Below, in pieces: positions 27,595 to 35,457 of a stretch of DNA of 64,000 nt (the first letter of the stretch is position 1; every line of letters starts with the position of its first letter). The translations under genes and the position numbers were made by a program. The stretch comes from Haladaptatus paucihalophilus DX253 (lineage in GTDB: Archaea; Halobacteriota; Halobacteria; Halobacteriales; Haladaptataceae), in the NCBI RefSeq assembly GCF_000376445.1, contig NZ_AQXI01000004.1:124001-188000 (forward strand). The letters run 5' to 3'. Under the pieces are notes generated by a model. The model ran no database searches. It had not been told where the DNA came from and saw only the letters and a list, made by a program, of their open reading frames with translations.

Positions 27595-28405
27595 TCTCTC
27601 CCTCCAGTTCGCTTCTGTCCGGCGTTGTCTTCTCGACGATGTTCACGAACCCGAATCCGAGGCCATTTCGACCACCGATACCGGTATTGAGTGCCAGATT
27701 GAGATGGTGTCTATGCGTATCATTACGCACACGATAATCGAGTCTCCATTTGCTCACGACCATTTTGATTTCCGTTCCGGTCGTGACCGTCACCGGAAGT
27801 GCATACGTCTTGAGAAAGTCGTGTCCCTCGAACAGCGGTTCATCGACCTCCGCAGGCCCTGGACGATATTCCGGGGCAAAGCGGTCGTGTTTCTCTTGGA
27901 GATTATCGACGATGGCGTCGCGGAACGGTTCGATAGTGTGTTCGGGTTGCCAGTACGTTGGTGTTCCTTCGTGGCCTGTGCCGTCGATACCATACTCGTC
28001 GCGATGGTGGTCATACAGCCGGACGACAACACCAGTCGCAGTTTCGATAACACCTCGCGTTCCAGGTTCACCAACATCGACATCGAGGGCTCGCAAGGCG
28101 TCAATCTCGAATGGTCGATTGCCGATATTGAACTCCCGATCATCACGGAAGTTTTCTGCAATGGTGGCGAGAAGACCTTCGCGGGGTGAGGCGAGAAGGA
28201 ATTGGCGCTCGTCGCCGGCCTTCATTGACCCCCACGGGAAGATGTTCGAGTACGAGAGTCCAAGTGACGTGCCATTCCCGTGTTCGTCATCGAATTTGGT
28301 TCCTTGGAGCGCACGCCATATCCGACCACGAACTTTATGATGGAAGTTTGTATCTGGTGCAGCGTCGGCTTGTGCGACCAAGTCAACTAACAAACGCATC
28401 CTCAC
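27581..28405 (-). CDS. cas6: Cas6, crRNA-processing endonuclease
   Basis: A 274-residue Cas6, first gene of the operon. The C-terminal glycine-rich loop NTGIGGRNGLGFGFVN is the hallmark, and the first RRM begins RLLVDLVAQADAAPDTNFHH. His in the N-terminal region (NFHHKVRGRIWRAL) is the likely catalytic type. It cuts repeat RNA eight bases before the spacer. The start may be GTG 28405 or ATG 28399; AGGAGGTGA lies just upstream. The two arrays differ at two repeat positions that fall in the loop, so one Cas6 could process both. Confidence 0.95.
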   Translation of the reverse strand: MRMRLLVDLVAQADAAPDTNFHHKVRGRIWRALQGTKFDDEHGNGTSLGLSYSNIFPWGSMKAGDERQFLLASPREGLLATIAENFRDDREFNIGNRPFEIDALRALDVDVGEPGTRGVIETATGVVVRLYDHHRDEYGIDGTGHEGTPTYWQPEHTIEPFRDAIVDNLQEKHDRFAPEYRPGPAEVDEPLFEGHDFLKTYALPVTVTTGTEIKMVVSKWRLDYRVRNDTHRHHLNLALNTGIGGRNGLGFGFVNIVEKTTPDRSELEGENAFA

Positions 28406-28410
28406 ACATC

Positions 28411-28500
28411 ACCTCCTGTAAAATCAATACAGTTTTCATCTCTACAGATTACTCTTGTTATTGTATGTATATATGTTTTTATCATGGTCTGACATAGAAT
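28411..28500 (-). promoter_or_regulatory. Promoter and ribosome binding site of the cas operon
   Basis: On the minus strand an AT-rich core (AAAAACATATATACATAC, about 28463-28480) looks like the TATA region. AGGAGGTGA (28411-28419) just before the cas6 start is a strong Shine-Dalgarno sequence. All eight cas genes downstream are within two bases or overlap, so this probably drives the whole operon and perhaps array 1. Confidence 0.6.
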
Positions 28501-28665
28501 CTGATCAAAAGATGGGCCAGTCGCAACAGCTCCTACCGTTGGCTTCCTACCAGGGGCTTCAACCCGTGTGATTCTACTGGATGATCTGAAATCTTGATAA
28601 GGTGATTCCTACTAATTCGGCATTCTACAAGGTACCAAATAAGAATATATTTCTTTAAGACAACC

Positions 28666-28761
28666 ATCGACCTCCTAGGGGAAGAGGGGTTATTGGGGGT
28701 CGACGGAAACAACCAAGTGTGAACAGTGAGAAGAGCCGGTGAGTGTCCAGAATTGGGCATG
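28666..28761 (+). promoter_or_regulatory. Leader of CRISPR array 2
   Basis: About 95 bases before the first repeat are nearly identical to the array 1 leader, including GGTCGACGGAAAC, AAGTGTGAACAGTGAGAAGA and GCCGGTGAGTGTCC. Upstream, ATAAGAATATATTTCTT (about 28639-28655) is a plausible TATA region, so array 2 has its own promoter. It is divergent from the cas operon. Confidence 0.88.
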
Positions 28762-29384
28762 GTTACAGACGAACCGTCCTAGGGTTGAAGCTTCGCCCGG
28801 TTCGTTCTCGCACCCCGGCAGTCGGCAGGTTACAGACGAACCGTCCTAGGGTTGAAGCTGGAACCGCCCTTGTGGCACAGCAGCAAGCCGATGAGTTACA
28901 GACGAACCGTCCTAGGGTTGAAGCGATGGGTATCTTCACATCGACTACAACGCAACCGAGTTACAGACGAACCGTCCTAGGGTTGAAGCCTGTTTTTCGA
29001 GGCGGACAGAGGTTATCTCTGCCAGTTACAGACGAACCGTCCTAGGGTTGAAGCTGTCATTATTCGGTCCTCCATGTGCTCGTGAATCGCGTTACAGACG
29101 AACCGTCCTAGGGTTGAAGCCTATTTGGTAATGAGTTAGGGACGAATAGAGGACTTGTTACAGACGAACCGTCCTAGGGTTGAAGCCTGCCGTGTGTCGG
29201 CCACTGCCTGCAAAACGCCCGTTACAGACGAACCGTCCTAGGGTTGAAGCACCGACCACTCGTTACGTCCCTCCCATCTCGCCCAGCGTTACAGACGAAC
29301 CGTCCTAGGGTTGAAGCGAATTCATCGCACTGGTGGCGTTTGGAATTTACGCCAGTTACAGACGAACCGTCCTAGGGTTGAAGC
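28762..29384 (+). CRISPR. CRISPR array 2, 10 repeats, type I-B
   Basis: Ten identical 30-base repeats with nine spacers of 34-37 bases. The repeat begins GTTACAGACGAACCGTCC and ends TAGGGTTGAAGC. It differs from array 1 only at positions 17-18 (CC instead of AG), inside the predicted loop. The leader is at the low-coordinate end. The distal end has no degenerate repeat: the last perfect repeat ends at 29384 and the next base begins a fragment of an unrelated gene, as if the old end were deleted. Confidence 0.99.
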
Positions 29385-29650
29385 ATCGCGTGATGGAACG
29401 CTCGGCCATCTCTTCCATCACTCGATAGCCATCGTTCTTGTACGCACAACCGTAGTGGGTCGCGAGCTCTCGATATCCGAGTCGTGCAACCATCACGTCA
29501 TTCGTCTTGGCGACGTTCTTCGCGTGTTTGAGCACATCGAGGTACTTGTTCTCGACTTGCTGACTCTCAGCGCGCTTCTCGCGGAAGTTGACGAGCTCAG
29601 TGTTCTGTTCCGAGCGCTGGACTGTCTCAAAGAGCTGACGGCCTGCATTC
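29385..29650 (-). pseudogene. Internal fragment of a gene related to 6418-6891
   Basis: About 85 residues (NAGRQLFETVQRSEQNTELV to YRVMEEMAERS) match the middle of the protein at 6418-6891, with around 80 per cent identity by eye at the DNA level. Both the N- and C-terminal parts are missing. The C-terminal break is exactly at the last repeat of CRISPR array 2 and the N-terminal break is at the PIN-domain relic. Not functional. Confidence 0.85.
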
Positions 29651-29670
29651 GAGCTACACAAATCGAGAAG

Positions 29671-29931
29671 TCACTGGCTATTCAAGACGGCTCTCGCACG
29701 TTGGACATAGGTGTTCTTCGACCAACTTCGTGCCGTACTCATCTCATCGAGTAATGACTCCGCGTCAGCTGGTGATACAATCTCGTTTCGCACAAGCGCA
29801 ACGAGCAGCATCGGCGTGGTCACAAGCCGAGTATCAACGAGTGACGCATGGATGAGGGCAAGCCGATTGAACTCGTCACACAGAAATTGCGTCGCGTTGA
29901 GTTCGTTCGTGAGTGTCACGGCGGCGTTCTC
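29671..29931 (-). pseudogene. C-terminal part of a PIN-domain (VapC-like) protein
   Basis: The frame encodes SENAAVTLTNELNATQFLCD, EFNRLALIHASLVDTRLVTT and ends ARSWSKNTYVQRARAVLNSQ. This is the second half of a haloarchaeal PIN-domain protein of the DUF3368-like kind. The first half with the leading catalytic Asp is missing: upstream residues in the frame are antisense to the Mrr-like gene's coding strand end. A relic of a toxin gene. Confidence 0.65.
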
Positions 29932-30856
29932 GCTCCTGTTGGGGAAAATCGTCAGGGAAACGATAGTCTTTAAATACTGTTTGAGTTCGTCTCTTATACC
30001 GAATTTTTGTGATACTGGTCTCCGAAGGTGCCTCGATATATGTAGCAAAGCGTGCTTTGCTTTGAGCAGATATTACAGGAATATTCACCTGCCAATTTCC
30101 GGGGAAGTATCTATCTTTAGCAAACTTCTTCTTGGGATTGTAAGTAAACCCGTCATCACCATAGATGGAGAGATCACTCCAAGGATGAATCGATAAGTCA
30201 TATTTTGATAAATTAGTCAGCTCCATTGCAAGGAAGTACCCTTTAAATTCTTTTGGTCTCCGTATCTTTGCTTGGGAAGTCTTGATATACTCATAACCGA
30301 GAAGTTTTGCCCGGAACAGATCACATTCGTCAACAATATTGAGGCTGCTTGAAGGTTTGTGGTCTGTAGGAACAGTAGGAGTATTTTCTTCTATCTGGAT
30401 GGTCTCCTCTCTCCGATCGTCTACGTAGGACTCAACTAATTCTTCGGCAGACATTTCAACAACGAGTTCAGAAAGCGTATCTCCATTAACTAATTTGATA
30501 TTGAATTCTTGGGCAAGTGAACGGGCTTGGTTTGTAAATCTGCTAGTAGTAATTACTATGACTTCATCCACACTATCCCTTTGCTTAAGAGATGCATATT
30601 TTTGTAACTCAGGTCCTGAAACCGAACTATCGGTACCATATCGTTTTGTCTGAATTAGTGTTTTCTTGGGATATGGAAATGACTTCGTTGCGATAATATC
30701 GATTCCTTTGTCTCCAGATTGGGATGTTACTTCAGTTTCCCAACCACGAAAAGACCAAAGGTCGGAGACGAATTCTTCAAATTCGTATCCATTTAGTTGC
30801 TGAAGAAGAGGTAGAATCTGATCAGTAGTGATGTTTGATTCTTTGCCGGTCTTCAT
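29876..30856 (-). CDS. Mrr-like restriction endonuclease
   Basis: A 326-residue protein with an N-terminal Mrr catalytic domain (about residues 15-135): FEEFVSDLWSFRGWETEVTS, then GDKGIDIIATK and LIQTKRYG, giving the D-(Q/E)xK pattern of the PD-(D/E)xK fold. The rest (about 165-300) looks like a beta-rich domain with FLAMELTNLSKYDLSIHPWS. Mrr-type enzymes cut modified or foreign DNA. The last 20-odd residues (from about PQQERERRR) run into the PIN relic in another frame, so the native C terminus may have been lost. Its low-GC coding is unlike the CRISPR locus and suggests transfer. Confidence 0.8.
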   Translation of the reverse strand: MKTGKESNITTDQILPLLQQLNGYEFEEFVSDLWSFRGWETEVTSQSGDKGIDIIATKSFPYPKKTLIQTKRYGTDSSVSGPELQKYASLKQRDSVDEVIVITTSRFTNQARSLAQEFNIKLVNGDTLSELVVEMSAEELVESYVDDRREETIQIEENTPTVPTDHKPSSSLNIVDECDLFRAKLLGYEYIKTSQAKIRRPKEFKGYFLAMELTNLSKYDLSIHPWSDLSIYGDDGFTYNPKKKFAKDRYFPGNWQVNIPVISAQSKARFATYIEAPSETSITKIRYKRRTQTVFKDYRFPDDFPQQERERRRDTHERTQRDAISV

Positions 30857-30973
30857 AATCTGACTAAGTTAGAGAACAAGCATAAATTGTTGTGGTATTC
30901 ATATGATATTTATATACTATGTCTGTCATTTGCATATACCGCTAGGGCTAGCAGTACCGACACCCTCGAACGA

Positions 30974-31135
30974 TTATTCTTCCTCTCGAATCCACCAGAT
31001 AACCACCCGTGGACTCAACTTCCCTCGTTCTAACTTACCATGTTCATGCAACTCTTTGAGCCGCCGATGCACTGGCCATCGCTCCATCGCGACCGTATCT
31101 CCAACCCACCGAACGGTCACTGCCGGAAACTCTGT
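30974..31135 (-). pseudogene. C-terminal half of a winged-helix protein
   Basis: An open segment without a start reads FPAVTVRWVGDTVAMERWPV, HRRLKELHEHGKLERGKLSP and RVVIWWIREEE before TAA at 30974. The pattern VHRRLKELHEHGKLERGK is a typical recognition helix and wing. An in-frame TAA lies a few codons upstream, so the 5' half is gone. The rest of the 30857-31261 gap shows nothing clear apart from a short AT-rich promoter region before 31262. Confidence 0.5.
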
Positions 31136-31261
31136 TTACCTCAACCACCCTGAGTCTCTTCTCAATTCTTATATCCAAAACTGCATTTATTCAATACTGT
31201 TCTGGGATTTCCAGAAGGTCTGACATAGATTTATCTGTTCATCAATTAATTCAATAATCGA

Positions 31262-31906
31262 ATGAAGCAGACACGACGAAGCGTCCTTGGCGCAATCGGA
31301 GCCGTAGCAACAGTCGGAGTCGGCGCAACGCAAGTTCTTGGTGCAGACTCTAATGTTCCACTCCTTCTTGATCCATATCCGGGTGAAGAGTACCTGCTCG
31401 TCAAAAACACAACAGACTCGCCATTCAGCCTTGACGGGCACTATGTTGACTTTGAGTATGTAAACGACGGTGAAGATCAACGGTATTCGATTCCCTCCGG
31501 CTATACGATTCCTGCTGGTGGTACAATCAAAATTGCAACCGGGGCGGGAGAGGTCCCTGAAGGCGCTATTGACATGGACCAGCCCGATTATGAGATGAAC
31601 AACTCCGAAGCCGACGTATACGCGATCCTTGACGCTGACAAAAACGTCGTTGCTCGTAGTGACCAAGAGAAATACCGGGCATCGATCGATCCAAGCGAAG
31701 AAACAACGACCGACGAGACGACTACTGAAGAGGAAGATACCACCGACGACTCCGACGACAGCGAGTCGAGCGATAGCTCCTCGGACGATACTCAGTCAGA
31801 CGATGATACCGACTCTGACGAGAGCGAAAGCTCGGAAAGTGATGACTCCGAAGAGTCCGAGTCGGACGACTCGTCCAGCGAAGAGGATTCACAAGACGAC
31901 TGCTGA
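31262..31906 (+). CDS. Secreted protein with lamin-tail-like domain and acidic tail
   Basis: A 214-residue protein. The first 30 residues (RRSVLGAIGAVATVGVGATQ) form a Tat-like signal. Residues about 35-135 match a lamin-tail-type beta sandwich (EYLLVKNTTDSPFSLDGHYV; SIPSGYTIPAGGTIKIATGA). The last 75 residues are almost only Ser, Asp, Glu and Thr, a low-complexity acidic tail expected for a surface or glycosylated spacer. It is followed after 26 bases by another secreted protein and may be co-transcribed. Ligand unknown. Confidence 0.75.
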   Translation: MKQTRRSVLGAIGAVATVGVGATQVLGADSNVPLLLDPYPGEEYLLVKNTTDSPFSLDGHYVDFEYVNDGEDQRYSIPSGYTIPAGGTIKIATGAGEVPEGAIDMDQPDYEMNNSEADVYAILDADKNVVARSDQEKYRASIDPSEETTTDETTTEEEDTTDDSDDSESSDSSSDDTQSDDDTDSDESESSESDDSEESESDDSSSEEDSQDDC

Positions 31907-31932
31907 GACAGCCAGTCGATACCCCTATTTTC

Positions 31933-32934
31933 ATGACCAACAGATCACGGCGACGGTTTCTCACATCAGCATTGGCCACGATGAGTCTCGGTATGCTTGC
32001 CGGGTGTTCAGATATCCTCGGGTCTACCGAAACTAACACGTCCAAAACGTCCTCGAGAACGCCAGACTCGACGACAGCAGTAACAGAAACGATTGCAACG
32101 ACCGTTGAAACAGTGACTGCCACAAAACAGTCCACCAGTGAGTCATCAGAGGATACCTCGGCAGAACCATCCTCGAAAACGACACGGCAGGACGAAACAA
32201 CAACATCAGAATCATCTTCGACGTCGAACTCACAAGCGACAGAACGAAAGACATCGACTGAATCAACAAAGTCAACAGTCACTGCCGATGTCCCCGTGAA
32301 GACACCGACAACAACGTCGGAAGATACGATGTCCGTCGAGAGTGCATTGGAGTGGTTGATCAGCAGCCTCCAATCAGAAGGTGTCAATGCCTCTAACCCG
32401 ACTACGTGGCGTGATATTGCGAAAATCATCCATACGACCGACGAGACAACCCTTCTGGATGGATTGGCCGGAGAAATCGGAACTGTGGCTGGCCATTGGG
32501 TCCAATTCACCACCAAAGTCGAGGACCCACCATCCGAACTCCGAGTCACGCTGCAAGACGAGGATGGTGACGATATCGGGGGCTATTCGGTGATGACCAA
32601 AGATGCGGAGGCCGTGTTAGATGGGTTCATGACCACCGATGAGTTCTCTCGCCGAATCGTCTCGACAATTCGATTCTCACCCGATGTCCCAACAACCATG
32701 ACAACGCGGGCTCCCTCGACCACTACGACCACGACTACCACAACGACAACACCGCCGGAATCAACAACAACGTCGTCGCAAACGACTCGTGAGCGTCCAA
32801 CGACCACAACAGAGAGCCGATTCACAACAACACGCCGGACATCCTCATCGACAACCACTACTAAGACAGAAACGAGCAAATCGACAACGACTGCAACGGC
32901 CAGGGAAGCACACACGACCGAGTCATCCAGATAG
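31933..32934 (+). CDS. Thr/Ser-rich Tat lipoprotein
   Basis: A 333-residue predicted lipoprotein. RRRFLTSALATMSLGMLAGC carries both the twin arginine and a lipobox ending at Cys. A Ser/Thr-rich linker (about 27-135) leads to a globular middle (about 135-240, MSVESALEWLISSLQSEGVN; GHWVQFTTKVEDPPSELRVT), and a second Thr-rich, probably glycosylated tail ends the protein. Unknown function. A 30-40-base scrap similar to its middle (around GLAGEIGTVAG) appears at 43204-43245. Confidence 0.7.
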   Translation: MTNRSRRRFLTSALATMSLGMLAGCSDILGSTETNTSKTSSRTPDSTTAVTETIATTVETVTATKQSTSESSEDTSAEPSSKTTRQDETTTSESSSTSNSQATERKTSTESTKSTVTADVPVKTPTTTSEDTMSVESALEWLISSLQSEGVNASNPTTWRDIAKIIHTTDETTLLDGLAGEIGTVAGHWVQFTTKVEDPPSELRVTLQDEDGDDIGGYSVMTKDAEAVLDGFMTTDEFSRRIVSTIRFSPDVPTTMTTRAPSTTTTTTTTTTTPPESTTTSSQTTRERPTTTTESRFTTTRRTSSSTTTTKTETSKSTTTATAREAHTTESSR

Positions 32935-32966
32935 TCAATATCAGCGATAAACTAGTCAGTACGACT

Positions 32967-33233
32967 CTACTTGAGGAGCTTTTTCACCGTTGATCGCACC
33001 TTCGACTCTGCTCTGCGTTTCGCATACTGCTTTGGGTTCTTGACCTTCCGTGCGGTTCCAGACGCCTTCTAGACGCCTGTTTTCTTTCGAACCTTCCGCT
33101 TTACTTTCCCTGTCGTCTTTCGTTTGGCGTATTTTTTCGGGTCTTTGGCTGCTCTCACGATCTTCTCGGCTTTCGATTTCTTACGACGGGTGCGAAATGG
33201 ACCGATTTTCATTCCCATTCTAATTGTTTTCAT
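32967..33233 (-). pseudogene. Small basic Lys/Arg protein interrupted by in-frame TAG
   Basis: From ATG 33233 the frame reads MKTIRMGMKIGPFRTRRKKS, KAEKIVRAAKDPKKYAKRKT and TGKVKRKVRKKTGV, then TAG at 33069-33071. Reading past it in the same frame gives KASGTARKVKNPKQYAKRRA and ESKVRSTVKKLLK to a second TAG at 32967. The two halves repeat one motif (KDPKKYAKRK and KNPKQYAKRR), so the original was probably an 88-residue protein. The shorter 54-residue product could still be made. Strongly basic, unusual for a halophile; nucleic-acid binding is likely. Confidence 0.6.
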
Positions 33234-33414
33234 ACTCGATAAAGATTACTCTCGTTACATTACGAAGAGAACCGACGTGTATGCGTGAATCATTCAAGCC
33301 GTATTTTACCGCTGTACAGTGACGATGTAATGTGTGTTCCTCTGAATTATCGGCGTCTATTCTGGGCTATTTTGCCATTGCTCTTTTGTAGTATTATACC
33401 GTCTGGATGCTTGT

Positions 33415-33582
33415 ATGGCTAATTTGGTTGTCAAAGCAGCAGTGAAAGACCAGCTCGAAGGACAAAATGTAGCCAGCGACTTCTACGATGCACTCAACGA
33501 GGAAGTTGAGACGGTTCTCGAGGACGCTGCTCGCCGAGCCGAAGAAAACGATCGCAAAACCGTCCAAGCGCGCGATTTGTAG
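33415..33582 (+). CDS. Miniature histone-fold protein (DUF1931-like)
   Basis: A 55-residue protein, MANLVVKAAVKDQLEGQNVA then SDFYDALNEEVETVLEDAAR and RAEENDRKTVQARDL. The pattern VKAAVK...NVxxDFYxALxEEVxxLLxxAxxRAxxNxRKTVxxRDL matches the single histone-fold family often labelled DUF1931. Such proteins dimerise and are thought to bind DNA. The gene is complete and has a normal start and TAG stop. It stands alone among degraded genes. Confidence 0.75.
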   Translation: MANLVVKAAVKDQLEGQNVASDFYDALNEEVETVLEDAARRAEENDRKTVQARDL

Positions 33583-33659
33583 CGTTCCATCGCCTCAAGC
33601 TAGCATCAACCTGTTTTTGTTCGTCGTTATAAAGAACTCATCTCGCTAGGGACTAACCG

Positions 33660-33816
33660 CTACTCCGCCCGAATCCAGATCATCCGACGCGCTTTGGGCT
33701 TTTTCTTGCGAATCTCCCCCTGTCGGCAAGCCCACTTAAAACTCGTACATAATCCAACGTGACCATCCAAGCTCGTCCGCGATCTCACTCGTTATAGAAG
33801 GTTCGAACGGTTTCAT
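33660..33816 (-). pseudogene. Small winged-helix gene broken by a frameshift
   Basis: From ATG 33816 the frame reads MKPFEPSITSEIADELG and then diverges. After a one-base shift near 33762, the next frame reads SFKWACRQGEIRKKKPKARR and MIWIRAE to a TAG at 33660. Together these give a complete winged helix of about 52 residues (EIADELG as the first helix, GEIRKKK as the wing). Confidence 0.5.
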
Positions 33817-33830
33817 GACCGGAAGTGGAT

Positions 33831-34106
33831 CTATAGTAGGACAATCTCTTTGCGCTCTCCTACGATCACCGGAATATCGGTCGTATATTCTTTCCCAGTA
33901 AACACGACCGTCACAGCTACATGATTTGGTAATTTCTTCACCACCATCCGAGCGACCGCGTTGCAAATTCGGCCGGACCATCAGCATTCCGTGCCGTCAC
34001 AATCCGAACTTCGTCTGTTTCAGGAAGGTACTCAACATTCTTACTCTTGACCCGTTGCCGGACAGTCAGTGGCTTGCCGGTTGCCCGAATCCCAGGAAAT
34101 GGCGAG
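33831..34106 (-). pseudogene. Degraded gene of unknown family
   Basis: Two coding-like segments in different frames: RSPFPGIRATGKPLTVRQRV, KSKNVEYLPETDEVRIVTAR, NADGPAEFATRSLG (about 34106-33950), then MVVKKLPNHVAVTVVFTGKE and YTTDIPVIVGERKEIVLL to a TAG at 33831. The composition is protein-like in both, so a frameshift near 33950 is likely. No start is found; the upstream end abuts the NDH-2 stop codon. Family not recognised. Confidence 0.4.
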
Positions 34107-34109
34107 CGT

Positions 34110-35267
34110 CTAGAGTGTCTTCCAGGATCCGAGGGCGCGACTCCAAGTCGTTACACTAGCGATCCAGCGTGCAGCGACCATCTTTTTCAAGATCTGTGCG
34201 GGGTAGGAGCCAAACGTTTCAATGGGTAAAACTGGTACACTATGTGCAACAGCGGATTCACCGATCGAAATTACAGTTCCTTTATCCGAATAATTCCACG
34301 TTTCGAGTGGTTTCCCGTCAATCGATCGCTCAATATTTTTGGCTACAGTATCAGCAGCTTGCCAAGCAGCTTGTGCAGTTGGCGGAATAACGCCATCCCC
34401 ATTGTTGATGAGTCCTGCGTCGCCAATTACGAACACAGAGTCATCACTCGTTTTGAAGGTCGTGTCTGCCTGCACTCGATTGTGTTCTTTCGCGATCGAG
34501 ACGGATTCCATTGTATCATGCCCTGTAATCCCTCCCGTCCAAATAAAGAGATCAAAGTTAACGGAATTTCCACTCGCAAACTTGATCTGATTTGTTTTTG
34601 CTTCGGTAATTGGATCATCAGTAAGGATATCAATGTTCGCCTGTTCTAATTCCCTCCGAACGGATCGCTGGAGGTCAGATGAATGACCCGGCATAATTGA
34701 CTCCATTGCTTCAACGAGAGTGACCGAAATTGGGAGCCCTTCTTCATCAGCTAACGCGGCAATTTCACCTGCAGTTTGGATACCGGAGAGACCTGCACCA
34801 CCAACAACGACGTGTGCTGGATTCTCTTCTGAAGCGGTATTCGCTTGATCTCTCAACTGATCGTGGATGGTTAGTGCATCATCAAGTGACTTTACTGTAT
34901 GTGCATTATCCGACAGTCCGGAGATTCCATAATAGGCGGTCTGGCTCCCAAGAGCAATGAGAACGTAATCATATGATATCTCAGTGCCATCATCAAGACT
35001 GATAACTTGTTGATCAGTCTCGATAGTTTCGACCCGACCCCGGATGAAGTTCGTTGATGATTCCTTAATCTCATTGATCGGAATTGTAATTTCGTGTTTT
35101 GCATCTGGATTTCGAATTACTCTGTGTACCTCATGCAGCACTAAGTGATAATCATGGAGGTCAACCCATGTTATATTACAATCTCTATGCTGAAAACGCT
35201 GTTCTAAGCTTTGCACTGCACTTGTTCCCGCGTACCCTGCGCCTAGTACGACAATATCATGTCCCAT
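34110..35267 (-). CDS. NDH-2-type NAD(P)/FAD-dependent oxidoreductase
   Basis: A 385-residue flavoprotein. The FAD-binding GxGxxG is VLGAGYAGTSAV (residues 6-17); the NAD-binding one is VVVGGAGLSGIQTAGE (about 155-170); VFVIGDAGLI near 290 is the second FAD motif. It has the size and order of type II NADH dehydrogenases, which pass electrons from NADH to quinone at the membrane without pumping. The C-terminal helices (ILKKMVAARWIASVTTWSRA) fit membrane attachment. It lies just before the aldehyde dehydrogenase cluster and could reoxidise NADH made there. A sulfide:quinone reductase-like role is less likely as no conserved Cys pair is seen. Confidence 0.85.
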   Translation of the reverse strand: MGHDIVVLGAGYAGTSAVQSLEQRFQHRDCNITWVDLHDYHLVLHEVHRVIRNPDAKHEITIPINEIKESSTNFIRGRVETIETDQQVISLDDGTEISYDYVLIALGSQTAYYGISGLSDNAHTVKSLDDALTIHDQLRDQANTASEENPAHVVVGGAGLSGIQTAGEIAALADEEGLPISVTLVEAMESIMPGHSSDLQRSVRRELEQANIDILTDDPITEAKTNQIKFASGNSVNFDLFIWTGGITGHDTMESVSIAKEHNRVQADTTFKTSDDSVFVIGDAGLINNGDGVIPPTAQAAWQAADTVAKNIERSIDGKPLETWNYSDKGTVISIGESAVAHSVPVLPIETFGSYPAQILKKMVAARWIASVTTWSRALGSWKTL

Positions 35268-35457
35268 ACGGGATAATGGATTACAAATAATACTAAATAT
35301 TCGATTAGTGCAAATATTACACTGCTAAATGGCCCAATATCATGTAAACTTTGCATGGGTTCGCCGTTGCAGAGGTTGATTAATATAGAGGATACATCGA
35401 GAAGTAAATCCTGCAGCAGCTAGCAGTCGAGAAGAGGAAACTGATTACCGGGAATTT

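Noticed and set aside
28556-28565. GCTTCAACCC, ten bases equal to the start of the repeat on the opposite strand, between cas6 and leader 2
   Set aside because: The following bases do not match the repeat, and a ten-base match alone could be chance. Not enough to call a relic repeat.
28484-31230. GGTCTGACATAGA found both at about 28485 and 31216
   Set aside because: Only 13 bases match and the flanks differ. I could not tie it to any element.
31722-32549. A 275-codon antisense frame over the lipoprotein gene
   Set aside because: It is Val/Ser-rich because it reads Thr-rich codons backwards. The sense frame has a Tat signal and lipobox.
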